The position numbers and the translations under genes were made by a program. DNA of 43,007 bases from Mesorhizobium amorphae (lineage in GTDB: Bacteria > Pseudomonadota > Alphaproteobacteria > Rhizobiales > Rhizobiaceae): assembly GCA_003240775.1 (NCBI GenBank), contig QFNI01000034.1, forward strand, positions 1 to 43,007. The letters are read 5' to 3'. Positions 36,400-43,007 of the stretch are shown here, in pieces. Numbering within the stretch: the first letter of the stretch is position 1; each line of letters begins with the position of its first letter. Below the pieces are notes generated by a model. The model was not told the origin of the DNA, did no database searches, and worked only from the letters and a program-made list of their open reading frames with translations.

Positions 36400-37896
36400 T
36401 CAGTTCATGGTGGGGATCACGAACTCCGCGCCGTCCTTCACCCCGCTCGGCCAGCGCGAGGTGACCGTCTTCGTCTTGGTGTAGAAGCGGAAGGCGTCCG
36501 GCCCGTGCTGGTTGAGATCGCCGAAGGACGAGCCCTTCCAGCCGCCGAAGGTGTAGTAGGCGATCGGCACGGGGATCGGCACGTTGATGCCGACCATGCC
36601 GACCTGAACACGGCTGGCGAAGTCGCGCGCGGCGTCCCCGTCTCGCGTGAAGATCGCGACACCGTTTCCGTATTCGTGCTCGTTGGGCAGCTTCAGCGCG
36701 TCCTCATAGGTCTTGGCGCGCACGACCGAGAGCACGGGGCCGAAGATCTCTTCCTTGTAGATGCGCATGTCGGCCGTCACATTGTCGAACAGGCAGCCGC
36801 CCATGTAGTAGCCGTTCTCGTAGCCCTGCATCTGGAAGCCGCGGCCGTCCACCACGAGCTTGGCACCTTCCTTGACGCCCGTGTCCACATAGCCCTTCAC
36901 GCGATCCAGCGCCTCACGCGTCACGAGCGGCCCGAAGTCTGCGGACGAATCGAGCGAGGAGCCGACCTTCAGGCTTTCCACGCGCGGCGCGAGCTTCTCG
37001 ATCAGCCGGTTCGCCGTTTCCTCGCCCACGGGAACCGCCACGGACACCGCCATGCAGCGCTCGCCGGCCGAGCCGTAGCCCGCGCCGATGAGGGCATCCA
37101 CCGTCTGGTCCATGTCGGCGTCGGGCATGATGATCGCGTGGTTCTTCGCGCCGCCGAAGCACTGCACGCGCTTACCCGCCGCGCAGCCCTTGGCGTAGAT
37201 GTATTGCGCGATCGGCGTCGAGCCCACGAAGCCCACAGCCTTGATGTCGGGATCTTCGAGGATCGCGTCCACCACTTCCTTGTCGCCGTTGACGACGTTG
37301 AGCACGCCGGCCGGCAGGCCGGCTTCAAGAAACAGCTCGGCGATCCGCATGGGAACGCCGGGATCGCGCTCGGAAGGCTTGAGGATGAAGGCGTTGCCGC
37401 AGGCGATGGCCGGCGCGATCTTCCACAGCGGGATCATGGCGGGGAAGTTGAAGGGCGTGATGCCCGCGACCACGCCGAGCGCCTGGCGCATGGAATAGGT
37501 GTCGATGCCAGGGCCGGCGCCGTCGGTGAACTCGCCCTTCAGCATGTGGGGCGCGCCGATGCAAACCTCGACCACTTCGAGGCCGCGCTGGATGTCGCCC
37601 TTGGCGTCGGCGATCGTCTTGCCGTGCTCGCGGGCGAGCAGTTCGGCGAGCGCGTCGTATTCCTTGTGGACGAGTTCGAGGAACTTCATGAGCACGCGCA
37701 CGCGGCGCTGGGGGTTGGTGCGCTCCCAGCCGACCTGCGCGGCCTTGGCGTTCTCCACCGCCTGGCGCAGCTCGGCCCGCGTCGCCAGCGCCACGCGCCC
37801 GCGCACCGTGCCGTCCATGGGCTGCATGATGTCTTGCGCGCGGCCGGACGTACCCGCCACCCGCTTTCCGCCGATGAAGTGACCGATCTCTTCCAT
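36400..37896 (-). CDS. mmsA: CoA-acylating methylmalonate-semialdehyde dehydrogenase MmsA
   Basis: A 498-residue aldehyde dehydrogenase. The catalytic Cys281 is in GSAGERCMAV. At the position of the usual general-base Glu it has Asn252 (GGAKNHAIIMPDAD), the hallmark of the CoA-dependent MmsA group. ITPFNFPAMIPLW near residue 146 is also diagnostic. It converts methylmalonate semialdehyde to propionyl-CoA, and malonate semialdehyde to acetyl-CoA, in valine, beta-alanine and inositol breakdown. The ATG at 37896 has GGGAGAG upstream. It is divergent from a LysR-type gene that probably controls it. It should not be taken for the semialdehyde dehydrogenase of the hydroxyproline pathway. Confidence 0.94.
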   Translation of the reverse strand: MEEIGHFIGGKRVAGTSGRAQDIMQPMDGTVRGRVALATRAELRQAVENAKAAQVGWERTNPQRRVRVLMKFLELVHKEYDALAELLAREHGKTIADAKGDIQRGLEVVEVCIGAPHMLKGEFTDGAGPGIDTYSMRQALGVVAGITPFNFPAMIPLWKIAPAIACGNAFILKPSERDPGVPMRIAELFLEAGLPAGVLNVVNGDKEVVDAILEDPDIKAVGFVGSTPIAQYIYAKGCAAGKRVQCFGGAKNHAIIMPDADMDQTVDALIGAGYGSAGERCMAVSVAVPVGEETANRLIEKLAPRVESLKVGSSLDSSADFGPLVTREALDRVKGYVDTGVKEGAKLVVDGRGFQMQGYENGYYMGGCLFDNVTADMRIYKEEIFGPVLSVVRAKTYEDALKLPNEHEYGNGVAIFTRDGDAARDFASRVQVGMVGINVPIPVPIAYYTFGGWKGSSFGDLNQHGPDAFRFYTKTKTVTSRWPSGVKDGAEFVIPTMN

Positions 37897-38006
37897 GTGC
37901 GTTCTCTCCCGTGTTCCCCGCTCTTTTCGCGCGGAGGGCGATGTGATGCAATGCGAGCCCGAGCCGAACCGTTGTGCGAAAATTCGAGTCCTGTTAGCGG
38001 TGGCGC

Positions 38007-38888
38007 ATGAACTGGGACGATCTGCGCATCTTCCTCGCCGTGGCGCGCGCCGGGCAGATTCTCGGCGCCGCGCGGCGGCTCGGGCTCAACCACGCCACCG
38101 TGTCGCGGCGGCTCCAGGCGCTCGAAGGCGAGATCGGCGCCAAGCTGTTTCGCCGGGTGCCGCAGGGCTCGCCGATGACGGAGGCCGGGCTCGCGCTGCT
38201 GCCGGTGGCCGAGCGCATGGAGGCGGAGTGGCTGGCCGCGCGCGCGGCCGTCGGCGGCGAAGCGGAGGCCATATCGGGCACGGTGCGCGTGGGCGCGCCC
38301 GACGGGTTCGGAACGGCCTTCCTGGCACGGCATCTCGGGGGCCTGACGGCGGAACACCCTGACCTCTGCGTGCAGCTCGTGCCCGTGCCGCTGTCGTTTT
38401 CCTTGTCGCGGCGCGAGGCCGATCTCGCGGTGACCGTGGAGCGGCCGACCGAGGGCAGGCTCGTGGCCGGCAAGCTCGTGGACTACAGCCTGGCGCTCTA
38501 CGCCTCGCGCGTCTATGTCGAGGCGAATGGGATGCCGGAGAATGCGGCAGCGCTCTCGAGCCATCGGCTGGTGGGCTACGTGCCCGATCTCGTGGCGAGC
38601 CCCTCGCTCGACTATGCCTCGGGTTTTGGGGTCGCGTGGAACGCAGGGCTGAGCGTGTCCTCGGCGCTGGGCCAGGTGGAGGCCGTGCGCTCGGGCGCAG
38701 GCATCGGCATCCTCCACAGCTTCATCGCGCGCGGGCACCCGGAACTGGTGCCCTTGCCGGGGTTCGCGCCGGTGCGGCGCGCCTACTGGCTCGTCTACCA
38801 CGAATCCGTCCGCTCGCTCGCACGGGTGCAGGCGGTGGCGGGCTTCATCAGTCGGATGGTGGAGCGGGAGCGGACGGTGTTTAGCTAA
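38007..38888 (+). CDS. LysR-family transcriptional regulator, divergent from mmsA
   Basis: A 293-residue regulator. The N-terminal winged helix is clear (MNWDDLRIFLAVARAG, then GLNHATVSRRLQALE at 26-40), and the LysR effector domain follows from about 90 (GTVRVGAPDGFGTAFLARHL). The 110-base gap to mmsA should hold the binding site; I see no unambiguous T-N11-A palindrome. Divergent LysR-mmsA pairs are common in rhizobia (from memory), so mmsA is the likely target. The ATG at 38007 is taken from the conserved N-terminus. Confidence 0.9.
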   Translation: MNWDDLRIFLAVARAGQILGAARRLGLNHATVSRRLQALEGEIGAKLFRRVPQGSPMTEAGLALLPVAERMEAEWLAARAAVGGEAEAISGTVRVGAPDGFGTAFLARHLGGLTAEHPDLCVQLVPVPLSFSLSRREADLAVTVERPTEGRLVAGKLVDYSLALYASRVYVEANGMPENAAALSSHRLVGYVPDLVASPSLDYASGFGVAWNAGLSVSSALGQVEAVRSGAGIGILHSFIARGHPELVPLPGFAPVRRAYWLVYHESVRSLARVQAVAGFISRMVERERTVFS

Positions 38889-38906
38889 AGCGGCCCGCGC
38901 CGTTTT
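38887..38906. terminator. Compact convergent terminator between the LysR gene and alr
   Basis: AAAGCGGC (38887-38894) pairs with GCCGTTTT (38899-38906), eight pairs with one G-T, around a CCGC loop. The A and T runs are part of the stem, so it reads similarly on both strands. It fills the 16-base gap between the two stop codons. Confidence 0.5.
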
Positions 38907-39990
38907 ACTCGCCCACGTAGCGCCGCGCGAGCCGCCGCGCCGCGCCGAGGCTCGTCAGCACCTCGTAGCCGATGGTGCCTGCGGCCTCGCCCACGCTGTC
39001 CACCGTCTGCGTCTCGTCGAGAAGCGTAACCTCGTCGCCCGGCCGCAACGCCTGCCCGTCGAGCGCGGACACGTCGAGCACCAGCGTGTCCATGGAGATC
39101 CGGCCGATCATCGGCAGGCGCACCCCTCCGAAGAACGCCGCGAGCTGCGCGCGGCGCGGCCAGCCGTCGCCATAGCCCAGTCCGATCGTGGCCGTCCGCA
39201 TCGCATGGGGCGCGGTGAAGGTGCCGCCATAGCCAACGCGAGCGCCCGCCGGCAGATCGCGAAGCTGGATCACGCGCGCATCGAGGCGCAGCACGGGGCG
39301 CATGGGGTTCGCGTGGCCGGGCGTGGGGTTGACGCCGTAGAGTGCCGCGCCCGGCCGCACGAGATCGAAGCGGTAATCCGGCCCGAGAAGGACGCCGGAG
39401 CCGTTGGCGAGCGAAGCGGGCACGCCGGGGAAGGCCGCGATCGCCTCGCGGAAGGCTGCGAGGTGCGCGGAGTTGGACGACGCGCTCGGGTCTTCTGCTT
39501 CCGAGAGGTGACTCATCACGAGCTTCACCGAGAGCGCGTCGAGCGGCAGCTCCGCTGCTTCCCCCGCCGTCAGGCCGAGCCGCGACATGCCGGTGTCGAT
39601 GTGAAGGGCGGCGGGCAGCGGGTGGCCGCGTCGATGCGCTTCCGCGGCCCAGGCCGCTGCCTGCTCGCGGCTGTTGATGACGGGCACCGCGGAAGCCATC
39701 GCGGCCGCCTCCGCTGCCGAGCCGGGGGGCAGGCCGTTGAGCACGAAGATCAGGGCATCGCCGGGCAGCGAGGGGGCAAGCGCCTGCGCTTCGCTCCAAT
39801 GCGCCACGAAGAAGTCGCGGCAGCCTTCGGTTGCCAGCGCTCCGGCCACCGCCACGGCGCCCAGCCCGTAGGCGTCGGCCTTCACGGAAGCGCCGGTGCG
39901 TGCCTCTCGCGCCTCGCGCGCCACGTGCCGGTAATTCGCGCGGAGTGCCCCGAGATCGATTTCGAGGGTGCCGCCTTCCGGAGCGCTCAC
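38905..39990 (-). CDS. alr: Alanine racemase
   Basis: A 361-residue PLP enzyme that makes D-alanine for peptidoglycan. The PLP Lys38 is in SVKADAYGLG and the second catalytic Tyr254 is in RVGYGGTF; IGRISMDTLVLDVS is also typical. The start is a GTG at 39990 that overlaps the stop of the upstream kinase gene by four bases (GTGA), so the two are probably translated together. The length is typical. Whether this is the biosynthetic (Alr) or catabolic (DadX) isozyme cannot be decided here; the absence of dadA beside it favours the biosynthetic form. Confidence 0.94.
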   Translation of the reverse strand: MSAPEGGTLEIDLGALRANYRHVAREAREARTGASVKADAYGLGAVAVAGALATEGCRDFFVAHWSEAQALAPSLPGDALIFVLNGLPPGSAAEAAAMASAVPVINSREQAAAWAAEAHRRGHPLPAALHIDTGMSRLGLTAGEAAELPLDALSVKLVMSHLSEAEDPSASSNSAHLAAFREAIAAFPGVPASLANGSGVLLGPDYRFDLVRPGAALYGVNPTPGHANPMRPVLRLDARVIQLRDLPAGARVGYGGTFTAPHAMRTATIGLGYGDGWPRRAQLAAFFGGVRLPMIGRISMDTLVLDVSALDGQALRPGDEVTLLDETQTVDSVGEAAGTIGYEVLTSLGAARRLARRYVGE

Positions 39991-41018
39991 AGGGGAAACG
40001 AGACCTGCGCGCGCGTGCCCTTGGGCGGCGCGTCGAAGGTCAGGGCGGATTGCAGGTTGCGCGCCATGGCCTGGACGATGCGCGTGCCCAGGCCCGTGCC
40101 GCGCACGGGCCCCTCGCCTTTCCAGCCCACGCCCTCATCCTCGACGGACAGCTCGATCGTTTCCGCGCTGCTCGCGAGCCGCACGCGGATCTCGCCCTCC
40201 ACCCCCTCGGGATAGGCGTATTTGAACGCGTTGGTGACGAGCTCGGTGACGATCACGCCGATCGAGACGGCCTTGTCGGGCGCGATCAGCATGGGCTCGG
40301 CCGAAAGGCGGATCGGATGCGCGCGGCCTTCGGTCCGCATGGCCGTTTCCAGCTCCTCGATCAGGCTGCCGAGATAGGCCTGGATGTCCACGGACTTCAC
40401 GTCGGACGATGTGTAGAGCCGGCGGTGGACACCGGCGATGGCGTTGATGCGCGCCTGCGTCTCGGCGAGCGCGGCTTTCGCGGCGGGGTCGGCCACCGCG
40501 TTCATCTGCATGCGGGTCAGCGCGGAAACCAGGCTGAGCGAATTGGCGACGCGGTGGTTCACTTCCTTGAGCAGCATTTCCGCGCGGTCGCGGCCCTCGC
40601 GCACCTCGCGGTCGGCCTCCTCCTTTGCGCGGCGCAGGCGCTCGCCTTCGAGGGCTGCCGCAACCCCTTCCACCAGCAGATCGCGGAAATGGCCGGCGAC
40701 GTCCTTCAGCACATAGTCGGCCGCGCCCGCTTTGAGGGCGGCGATGGCGACCCGGCTGTCTTCCGAGCCGGTCACGTAGATCACGGGCGGGGCGTTGTCC
40801 TGGGCGCGGATCGCCTGGAGCACGTCGAGGCCCGAGCGGCCGGGCAAATGATGGTCGAGCGCCACCACATCGATGCCGCCTTCCGCAATCCGCGCCAGGC
40901 CCGCCTCGCCGGTCACGGCGTGCTCGAAGGCGTGGCCGGAAGCTTCCAGGGTGCGGCGCACCAGACGCGCCAGCCCCGGGTCGTCGTCGATGTAGAGAAC
41001 GCGGGGGCCCTCGCTCAT
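39987..41018 (-). CDS. Receiver-domain histidine kinase of the HisKA_2 (HWE-like) type
   Basis: A 343-residue cytoplasmic protein. Residues 5-120 form a receiver domain with the acidic triad DDD at 11-13, phospho-acceptor Asp55 in VVALDHHLPG, Thr83 and Lys105. A short coiled coil follows, and then a HisKA_2 domain with His155 in LLKEVNHRVANSL and an HATPase with ELVTNAFKYAYP and GTGLG. Such kinases often phosphorylate PhyR-type or single-domain receivers. The ATG at 41018 shares one base with the stop of the upstream receiver gene. There are no membrane segments, so input must come by phosphotransfer to the receiver domain or from another protein. Confidence 0.92.
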   Translation of the reverse strand: MSEGPRVLYIDDDPGLARLVRRTLEASGHAFEHAVTGEAGLARIAEGGIDVVALDHHLPGRSGLDVLQAIRAQDNAPPVIYVTGSEDSRVAIAALKAGAADYVLKDVAGHFRDLLVEGVAAALEGERLRRAKEEADREVREGRDRAEMLLKEVNHRVANSLSLVSALTRMQMNAVADPAAKAALAETQARINAIAGVHRRLYTSSDVKSVDIQAYLGSLIEELETAMRTEGRAHPIRLSAEPMLIAPDKAVSIGVIVTELVTNAFKYAYPEGVEGEIRVRLASSAETIELSVEDEGVGWKGEGPVRGTGLGTRIVQAMARNLQSALTFDAPPKGTRAQVSFPL

Positions 41019-41452
41019 CAACCGTTCTCGGGAACCTGCATCACGGTGAAGAACAGGCCGAGCTGGCGGATCGCGTTGGCGAAGCCCTCATAGTTGACCG
41101 GCTTGGTGATGTAGACATTGGCGCCGAGATCGTAGCAGCGCTGGATCTCGCGGCTGTCGTCGGTGGTGGTGAGCACGACCACAGGCGAGCGGCGGGTGTG
41201 CTCGTTGCCCTTGATGCGGGCGAGGATGTCGATGCCGCTCATGTCGGGAAGGTTGAGGTCGAGCAGCACGAGCAGGTGGCGTTTGGAGGACGCCTCGCCC
41301 GAGCCGTCGGGGCCGAGCAGGAAATCGAGCGCGGAGCGGCCGTCGCGGAACTGGTGGATCTCGTTGTTGACGCCGGCGCGGCGGATGTTGCGCTCGATCA
41401 GACGCGCGTGCCCCTCGTCGTCCTCGATCATGACGATGCTGACTGGCTGCAC
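41018..41452 (-). CDS. Single-domain response regulator, Rcp1-like
   Basis: A 144-residue stand-alone receiver without an output domain. Phospho-acceptor Asp65 is in LVLLDLNLPDMSGIDIL, with Thr96 and Lys117 (YITKPVNYEGF). The spacing of 20-25 residues before the acceptor strand (GPDGSGEASSKRHLLVLLD) matches the Rcp1 group associated with phytochrome-like and light- or redox-sensing kinases. I chose a GTG at 41452, preceded by GGAGAG; a TTG at 41464 is possible but would overlap that ribosome binding site. It lies between two kinase genes and probably relays phosphate between them. Confidence 0.9.
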   Translation of the reverse strand: MQPVSIVMIEDDEGHARLIERNIRRAGVNNEIHQFRDGRSALDFLLGPDGSGEASSKRHLLVLLDLNLPDMSGIDILARIKGNEHTRRSPVVVLTTTDDSREIQRCYDLGANVYITKPVNYEGFANAIRQLGLFFTVMQVPENG

Positions 41453-41467
41453 TTCTCTCTCCAACGC

Positions 41468-43006
41468 CTACTCCGCTCCCTGGCCTGCCTCGCCTGCCCG
41501 CTCAGGCGTGGCCGGCAGCTCCACCCAGAAAGTCGTGCCGCGGCCGAACTCGGACCGAACACCGATCGTGCCGCCCATTCCCCGCACCAGCGCCTTCACA
41601 TGCGCCAGACCGATGCCTTCGCCCGCCACATCCTGCATGCCCGAGCGACGAAACAGCTCGAACACGCGGCCATGATCTTCCGGCGCGATGCCGCGCCCGT
41701 TGTCGGAAACAGAAAAGCGAAGGCGATCCGCGCCCACGCGCTCGCCGAAAACCTCGATTGTGCCGCGTCGTTCGGGGGACAGGTATTTCACCGCATTGTC
41801 AAGCAGATTGCCGAAGATTTGCTCCACCGCCAGCCGGTCGGCGACCAGCGCAGGCAGGTCGGGGGCGATAGTGACGGTGGCGTCCTTGGCGTCGATCTGG
41901 TGGCGCTGCGCGTCCACCAGGCTTTGCATGAGATCGCGCATGGCGAGCGGCTCGGGGCGCAGGTTGCGCCGGCCCTCGCGCGACATCTTCAGAATTGCGT
42001 TGATCAATCGGTCCATCTTGTTGATGGCGGCCTTGATGAAGCCGATCGCCTCGTCGAAATCGGCCTCCGTGCGCAGACGCGCGGGGTCGCTCGGACCGAG
42101 CGCGCCGGCCTCGAAGATTTCTGGCTTGATGGCTTCGAGTTCGCTCGTGAAGCCCATGACGTTGACAAGGGGCGCGCGCAGGTCGTGGCTCACGATATAG
42201 GCGTAGCGCTGGATCTCATCGTTGCTCTCCTTGAGCGCGTCCTGCACGCGGCGGCGCTCCTCGACCTCGCTCAAGACGGAAGCGAAAAGCCGGGCATTGT
42301 CGAGCGCCACCGCCGTCTGGCCGGCAAAACCCGACAAGAGCCGCTCCTCGCGCTCGCCGAACCGGCCGGGTTCGGGATGGCCGAAAAGCAGCGCGCCCAG
42401 CACCTCGCCAGAGCGCGACACGACAGACACCGCGAGATAGGAGCGGACGGGCAGATGGCCATCGGGCATGCCGCCCATCGAGCCGTAGCGCGGATCCGCC
42501 ATCACGTCGTCCGAGCGCACGACCCCCTGCCCCCGGAAGGAGGGCTCGAAGAGGGCTGTCGCGCGCGGCAGGCCGAAGCGCGTGAAGGCTTCCTGCGGCG
42601 CGCCGGTGAGTGCCGCGAGACGCCAGACCTCCTCGGGATTGCCTTCGCGGCCGGCGGGCACGCGTTCGAAGAGCGCGCCATAGGCCGCGCCCGCGAGAGT
42701 GCTCGCGGCTTCCACCACGGTCTGGACGAGGCGGGCGGAGTCGAGCTCCGAAGCGAGCGCCCGGCCCACTTTGTTCAACGTGTCGAGGCGTGCGGTCTCC
42801 TCGCGCAATTCGGCGGTGCGCTCCGCCACGCGCTCCTCGAGCCCGGTGTTCGCCTGCGCAAGATCGGCTCGTGCCGCTTCCACCACGGCGCGCGCCTCGT
42901 CCTCGCGCCGCGCTTGGCGAAAGGCTGCGAGGGTCAGCGCCAGAAGCACGAAGAAGGCCGTGAGCTCGACCGGCAGGTAGCTGCTGAGCGCGCGGCGCCA
43001 GGCCAT
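41468..43006 (-). CDS. Membrane-anchored GAF-domain sensor histidine kinase, 5' end uncertain
   Basis: 512 residues are visible from an ATG at the window edge. In order they show a membrane segment (VELTAFFVLLALTLAAF, about 13-29), a coiled coil to about 75, a GAF domain at about 88-240, a HisKA domain with His274 in IVSHDLRAPLVN, and an HATPase (EQIFGNLLDNAVKYL, SDNGRGI, GEGIGLAHVKALVRGMGG). Because only one base precedes the ATG, the true start may lie further upstream, and a periplasmic sensory part could be missing. Kinases of this layout pair with Rcp1-like receivers, as encoded immediately downstream. It heads, or is internal to, an operon that runs through to alr. Confidence 0.88.
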   Translation of the reverse strand: MAWRRALSSYLPVELTAFFVLLALTLAAFRQARREDEARAVVEAARADLAQANTGLEERVAERTAELREETARLDTLNKVGRALASELDSARLVQTVVEAASTLAGAAYGALFERVPAGREGNPEEVWRLAALTGAPQEAFTRFGLPRATALFEPSFRGQGVVRSDDVMADPRYGSMGGMPDGHLPVRSYLAVSVVSRSGEVLGALLFGHPEPGRFGEREERLLSGFAGQTAVALDNARLFASVLSEVEERRRVQDALKESNDEIQRYAYIVSHDLRAPLVNVMGFTSELEAIKPEIFEAGALGPSDPARLRTEADFDEAIGFIKAAINKMDRLINAILKMSREGRRNLRPEPLAMRDLMQSLVDAQRHQIDAKDATVTIAPDLPALVADRLAVEQIFGNLLDNAVKYLSPERRGTIEVFGERVGADRLRFSVSDNGRGIAPEDHGRVFELFRRSGMQDVAGEGIGLAHVKALVRGMGGTIGVRSEFGRGTTFWVELPATPERAGEAGQGAE

Positions 43007-43007
43007 G

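Noticed and set aside
36400..37896. The aldehyde dehydrogenase as the missing last enzyme of hydroxyproline degradation
   Set aside because: It has the MmsA signature (Asn in GGAKNH at the general-base position and TPFNFPAMIPLW) and lies beyond a secreted-protein gene, divergent from its own LysR regulator.

Overview
The window is high-GC chromosomal DNA from an alphaproteobacterium, most likely a Hyphomicrobiales (Rhizobiales) member close to the Phyllobacteriaceae/Rhizobiaceae. The evidence is RpoH2 behind an EcfG-type promoter, the phaB-phaA/phaR-rpmF-mtgA/ispA neighbourhood, CarD next to the 7Fe ferredoxin FdxA and a Suv3-like helicase, DUF3309 and DUF6867 small membrane proteins, and REP-like inverted repeats with a CTCGGG/CCCGAG core. 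The genus assignment is inference. The genes are tightly packed, coding is uniform, and there is no phage, plasmid, IS element, rRNA, tRNA or CRISPR that I can support.

Layout. 1-2800 (+): thiBPQ thiamine/TPP importer, with thiB cut by the window edge. 2894-4384 (+): M48-family lipoprotein metalloprotease with no conventional start codon. 4474-10851 (-): rpoH2, carD, fdxA, an S4 RNA-binding protein and a Suv3-like RNA helicase with a 300-residue disordered tail. 11296-12411 (-): an unrecognised membrane protein. 12560-16043: PHB genes phaA-phaB (-) with divergent phaR (+), then a small membrane protein and rpmF (-). 16190-20340: peptidoglycan genes (mtgA, a SPOR-bearing lytic transglycosylase) interleaved with isoprenoid genes (ispA, ispG). 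20494-21891: DUF3309 protein and a YbjJ-like MFS exporter. 22056-25520 (-): pyruvate carboxylase. 25707-31502 (-): livHMGF, DUF6867 and livK for branched-chain amino acid import. 31647-35548: a hydroxyproline-degradation cluster (epimerase, D-hydroxyproline oxidoreductase, DapA-family deaminase) with a divergent GntR regulator. 35819-38888: a small secreted protein, mmsA and a divergent LysR regulator. 38905-43007 (-): histidine kinase, Rcp1-like receiver, receiver-HisKA_2 kinase and alanine racemase in one overlapping operon.

The genes group into carbon and nitrogen scavenging (liv, hyp, mmsA, thi), carbon storage and anaplerosis (pha, pyc), envelope synthesis (mtgA, slt, alr, with ispA/ispG supplying isoprenoids), and stress or transcription control (rpoH2, carD, the kinase cluster). 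I did not find an obviously new defence or mobile system. The observations most worth following are the consensus EcfG promoter of rpoH2, two near-identical REP-like doublets placed between convergent genes, the missing start codon of the M48 lipoprotein, the overlap of a signalling cassette with alr, and unusual low-complexity tails on the helicase and LivG.
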